A stretch of 64,000 nt of DNA. It comes from an uncultured Bacteroidota bacterium (GTDB lineage Bacteria > Bacteroidota > Bacteroidia > Flavobacteriales > Flavobacteriaceae). The notes beneath the pieces were generated by a model, which saw only the letters and a list, made by a program, of their open reading frames with translations, did no database searches and was not told the origin of the DNA. Made by a program: the position numbers and the translations under genes. The stretch lies in assembly GCA_902582405.1 (NCBI GenBank), contig CACHSA010000001.1:104500-168499 (forward strand), in the 5' to 3' direction. Position 1 is the first letter of the stretch. Every line of letters starts with the position of its first letter. Positions 61,816-64,000 of the stretch are shown piece by piece.

Positions 61816-62568
61816 ATGACTTACAATATTCGTCTTGACACTGAAGAAGATGGAATCAATCAATGGATTCATAGAAAAAAGGGTTTGGTTTCGTTGATTA
61901 AGAAATTAAATCCGGATATTATTGGAATCCAAGAAGGTCTTCCTCATCAAATTTTATATTTATCAAAACATTTAGAAGGGTATAGTTTGATTGGCAACGG
62001 AAGAGATGGTGGAAATAATGGAGAATACTGCGCAATTTACTATAAGAATAAGAAATTTAAGTTAGAGAAAGATGAAACTTTTTGGTTATCAGAAACCCCA
62101 GGAGTGCCCTCGATTGGATGGGACGCGGCTTTAAATAGAGTGGCTACCGTTGGAGTATTTACAAATGTAAATTCAAGTAAAAAATTAGTTGTATACAATT
62201 CACATTTTGATCATTTAGGTGAAACTGCAAGGGAGAAATCAGTTGACGTAATTATGAACCACATCAAAGTGAACGATTATTTTAAAAATGCAATTGTCGT
62301 TATGGGAGATTTTAACTCGGTCCCTAGCGAAAAGACTATTAAGCTACTGAAAGAAAATCTTGAAGATTCCTTTAAAGATTCTCATTTGGAAAAACCATAC
62401 GGTACTTTCAATGGTTTTGATATAAAAAGTAAAATGAGAAGAAGAATAGATTATATTTTTACTAAAAATATCAAAGTTTATGAATATAAGCATATTGATG
62501 AAAAGTTAACAAATGGTAATTGGCCATCAGACCATATAGCAGTTTTTACGACTATAAAAAGTTTATAA
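61816..62568 (+). CDS. endonuclease/exonuclease/phosphatase-fold protein; true start probably upstream at a non-ATG codon
   Basis: This EEP-fold protein has VSLMTYNIRLDTEEDG at the N-terminus, DIIGIQEGLPHQI, NSHFDHLG, VVMGDFNSVPSE and PSDHIAVF, covering the Asn, Glu, Asp-Asn and Asp-His active-site positions. Relatives cleave DNA, sphingomyelin or phosphoesters. The ATG at 61816 lies inside the first conserved strand, so it is unlikely to be the real start. Upstream in frame, from ATA at 61732, the DNA encodes a clear lipoprotein leader ending FIFSSC, but no ATG, GTG or TTG precedes it before the stop at 61699. The mature protein is probably an envelope lipoprotein. It is preceded by the DinB gene. 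Confidence 0.87.
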   Translation: MTYNIRLDTEEDGINQWIHRKKGLVSLIKKLNPDIIGIQEGLPHQILYLSKHLEGYSLIGNGRDGGNNGEYCAIYYKNKKFKLEKDETFWLSETPGVPSIGWDAALNRVATVGVFTNVNSSKKLVVYNSHFDHLGETAREKSVDVIMNHIKVNDYFKNAIVVMGDFNSVPSEKTIKLLKENLEDSFKDSHLEKPYGTFNGFDIKSKMRRRIDYIFTKNIKVYEYKHIDEKLTNGNWPSDHIAVFTTIKSL

Positions 62569-62612
62569 TTTCTAAATAAATCCAGAAAATAAGTAAACTT
62601 TTTATATGAACT

Positions 62613-62620
62613 TATATTTG
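62613..62620 (+). promoter_or_regulatory. candidate -7 element upstream of the M20 amidohydrolase gene
   Basis: TATATTTG matches TAnnTTTG and lies 43 bases before the ATG. No -33 TTTG is at the expected spacing. Confidence 0.35.
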
Positions 62621-62663
62621 TGAAATTCCTCTACATTTTAGAAATTTAAATAAAACAAACTTT

Positions 62664-64000
62664 ATGAAGTATTTTTATTTATTAGGTGCTAGTATTTATT
62701 CTTTTTTAACCTATGGTCAGTCTGATTATATTTTATCCAATTTAGATTCATCCAAAGATGATTACGCAAAAATAGCTATGCAGATATGGGAGTATGCAGA
62801 GATGGGATATCAAGAGGACAAGAGTAGTGCTCTATTACAAAATAAACTTAAAGAGTCGGGGTTTTTGGTGGAAGCTGGTGTAGCAGGAATTCCCACAGCG
62901 TTTGTCGCAGAATATAACAACGGTGGGGCAATAATTGCGATTCTTGGAGAATATGATGCATTACCTGGTCTATCTCAAAAAGCACTGCCTTACAAGATTA
63001 CGAACGGAAAAAGAGGAGGTCATGCATGCGGGCACCATCTTTTCGGAACTGCTTCAGCAGCAGCAGCTATTAGTTTAAAAAAATATATTGAAAAAAATAA
63101 AGTTAAAGGTACAATTAGATACTATGGCTGTCCCGCTGAAGAAGGCGGTTCAGGTAAAGTTTACATGACAAGATCTGGTCTATTTGATGATGTTGATATT
63201 GCCTTACACTGGCATGCTGATGACGAAAATTCAGCAAATCCTCGTCCGGCCCTCGCAAATAAGTCTGCAAAATTTCGTTTTTACGGGCGTTCTGCTCACG
63301 CGGCTGGAGCTCCTCAAGAAGGTAGGTCAGCTTTAGACGCCGTAGAAGCGATGAATTATATGACTAATCTTATGCGAGAGCACATGGATATGTCTGCACG
63401 TATTCACTACGTAATAACACGTGGGGGCGAGGCTCCTAATGTAGTTCCAGATTTTGCTGAAGTATATTATTACTCGCGTCATCCAAAGCGCGACGAAGTA
63501 ATTATCTTGTTCGATAGGATAGTTAAAGCAGCACAAGGAGCAGCATTGGGAACAGGTACAAAAATGGAATATGAAATGATTGGTGGGACTCATGATTTAC
63601 TTCATGTTCCAATACTTCAGCAAATGGTCCATCGTAATTTTACCAAAATCGGTGGTTTCAACTATAATGACGAAGAGTTATTGTTTGCTAAAAAAATTGC
63701 AAAAACACTTGAAAAACCACTCGACATGAAAAATATACTCAATGTTGCCCCCTACGATTCAGATCCAAAAGGTATTGGTGGATCCACAGATGTAGGTGAT
63801 GTTAGTTATACAGTCCCAACTGCTGGTCTTCGAGGTGCAACCTGGGTACCTGGTACACCAGCTCACAGTTGGCAAGCCGTTGCAGCCGGAGGAACAAGTA
63901 TTGGTATCAAAGGCATGATGCAGGCTGCAAAGGCACTTACTCTCTCTGGTATAGAGTTGCTAGAAAACAGTGAATTGATAAATAAAATCAAAAAAGAGTT
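62664..64000 (+). CDS. M20-family amidohydrolase (AbgB/HipO-like), 3' end outside window
   Basis: The frame opens at ATG 62664 and is still open at the window end, giving 445 residues. A signal peptide (MKYFYLLGASIYSFLTYGQ) is followed by an M20D peptidase/amidohydrolase domain. GEYDALPGLSQ, GHACGHHLFG, YGCPAEEGGSGKVYM, ALHWHADD, FYGRSAHAAGAPQEGRSALDA and the Asp/His metal positions match aminobenzoyl-glutamate utilisation protein B-like proteins. It would cleave N-acyl or peptide bonds in the periplasm. The middle part is visibly richer in G+C than neighbouring genes. Substrate unknown. Confidence 0.9.
   Translation, partial: MKYFYLLGASIYSFLTYGQSDYILSNLDSSKDDYAKIAMQIWEYAEMGYQEDKSSALLQNKLKESGFLVEAGVAGIPTAFVAEYNNGGAIIAILGEYDALPGLSQKALPYKITNGKRGGHACGHHLFGTASAAAAISLKKYIEKNKVKGTIRYYGCPAEEGGSGKVYMTRSGLFDDVDIALHWHADDENSANPRPALANKSAKFRFYGRSAHAAGAPQEGRSALDAVEAMNYMTNLMREHMDMSARIHYVITRGGEAPNVVPDFAEVYYYSRHPKRDEVIILFDRIVKAAQGAALGTGTKMEYEMIGGTHDLLHVPILQQMVHRNFTKIGGFNYNDEELLFAKKIAKTLEKPLDMKNILNVAPYDSDPKGIGGSTDVGDVSYTVPTAGLRGATWVPGTPAHSWQAVAAGGTSIGIKGMMQAAKALTLSGIELLENSELINKIKKE

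Noticed and set aside
63333..63593. Minus-strand open frame of 86 codons
   Set aside because: It is antisense to the conserved M20 amidohydrolase and is rich in residues expected from the reverse reading of that gene.
1..64000. CRISPR arrays, insertion sequences or prophage
   Set aside because: No regularly spaced repeats, transposase-like or phage structural genes were seen on either strand.

Overview
The window reads as a stretch of chromosome from an AT-rich, gene-dense marine-type member of the Bacteroidetes, most likely Flavobacteriia. Supporting signs are the families DUF6702, DUF4296, DUF4271 and DUF3098, a PorT-type barrel beside ExbB/ExbD, CarboxypepD_reg proteins, a mevalonate isoprenoid pathway, and promoters of the TTTG-N18-TAnnTTTG type instead of -35/-10 boxes. 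Genes are packed tightly. Start/stop overlaps are common, several convergent pairs share their stop codons, and no gene-free stretch exceeds about 200 bases. I saw no insertion sequence, prophage, CRISPR array or rRNA; one tRNA (Gly-TCC) is present.

Layout. 1-9 kb: the 3' end of alanine dehydrogenase, an FAD-linked oxidase, a PKD/thrombospondin-3 lipoprotein, a small membrane protein, an O-methyltransferase, TatA, an M1 metallopeptidase with a DUF6702 protein, and two CarboxypepD_reg paralogues. 9-17.5 kb: GNAT and VanY-like genes, then a tightly coupled nine-gene operon. It begins with an AhpD-like protein and the radical-SAM enzyme ArsS, followed by a GT-A glycosyltransferase, purine-nucleoside phosphorylase, DUF547, a MerT-like membrane protein and three more glycosyltransferases. 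The first five are the usual arsenosugar set; the rest look like a transport and glyco-lipid extension. 17.4-25 kb: a pseudouridine-synthase homologue that has lost its catalytic motifs, mevalonate kinase and decarboxylase, a phosphodiesterase, NifU-like and Mrp Fe-S proteins, an alkyltransferase-like protein, TrmB, and a two-component pair. 25-45 kb: mostly housekeeping (tyrS, pyrC, hemD, an Lrp regulator, leuS, ftsX-DUF3098-uppP-truB, pyrH-frr, an RND/MMPL transporter, asnS, rpoN). 45-48 kb: PorT-like, two ExbD and one ExbB. 48-64 kb: a secreted esterase, a large Asp-box propeller protein, trehalose synthesis (OtsA-OtsB fusion) divergent from GH15 and GH13 enzymes, acetoacetyl-CoA ligase, DinB, a secreted endonuclease/phosphatase-fold protein, and the start of an M20 amidohydrolase that runs off the end.

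The points most worth a second look are the extended arsenosugar operon with its MerT-like and glycosyltransferase genes, the full-length but apparently inactive pseudouridine synthase, and two secreted-protein genes whose signal peptides can be read only through an unusual start codon or a homopolymer frameshift.
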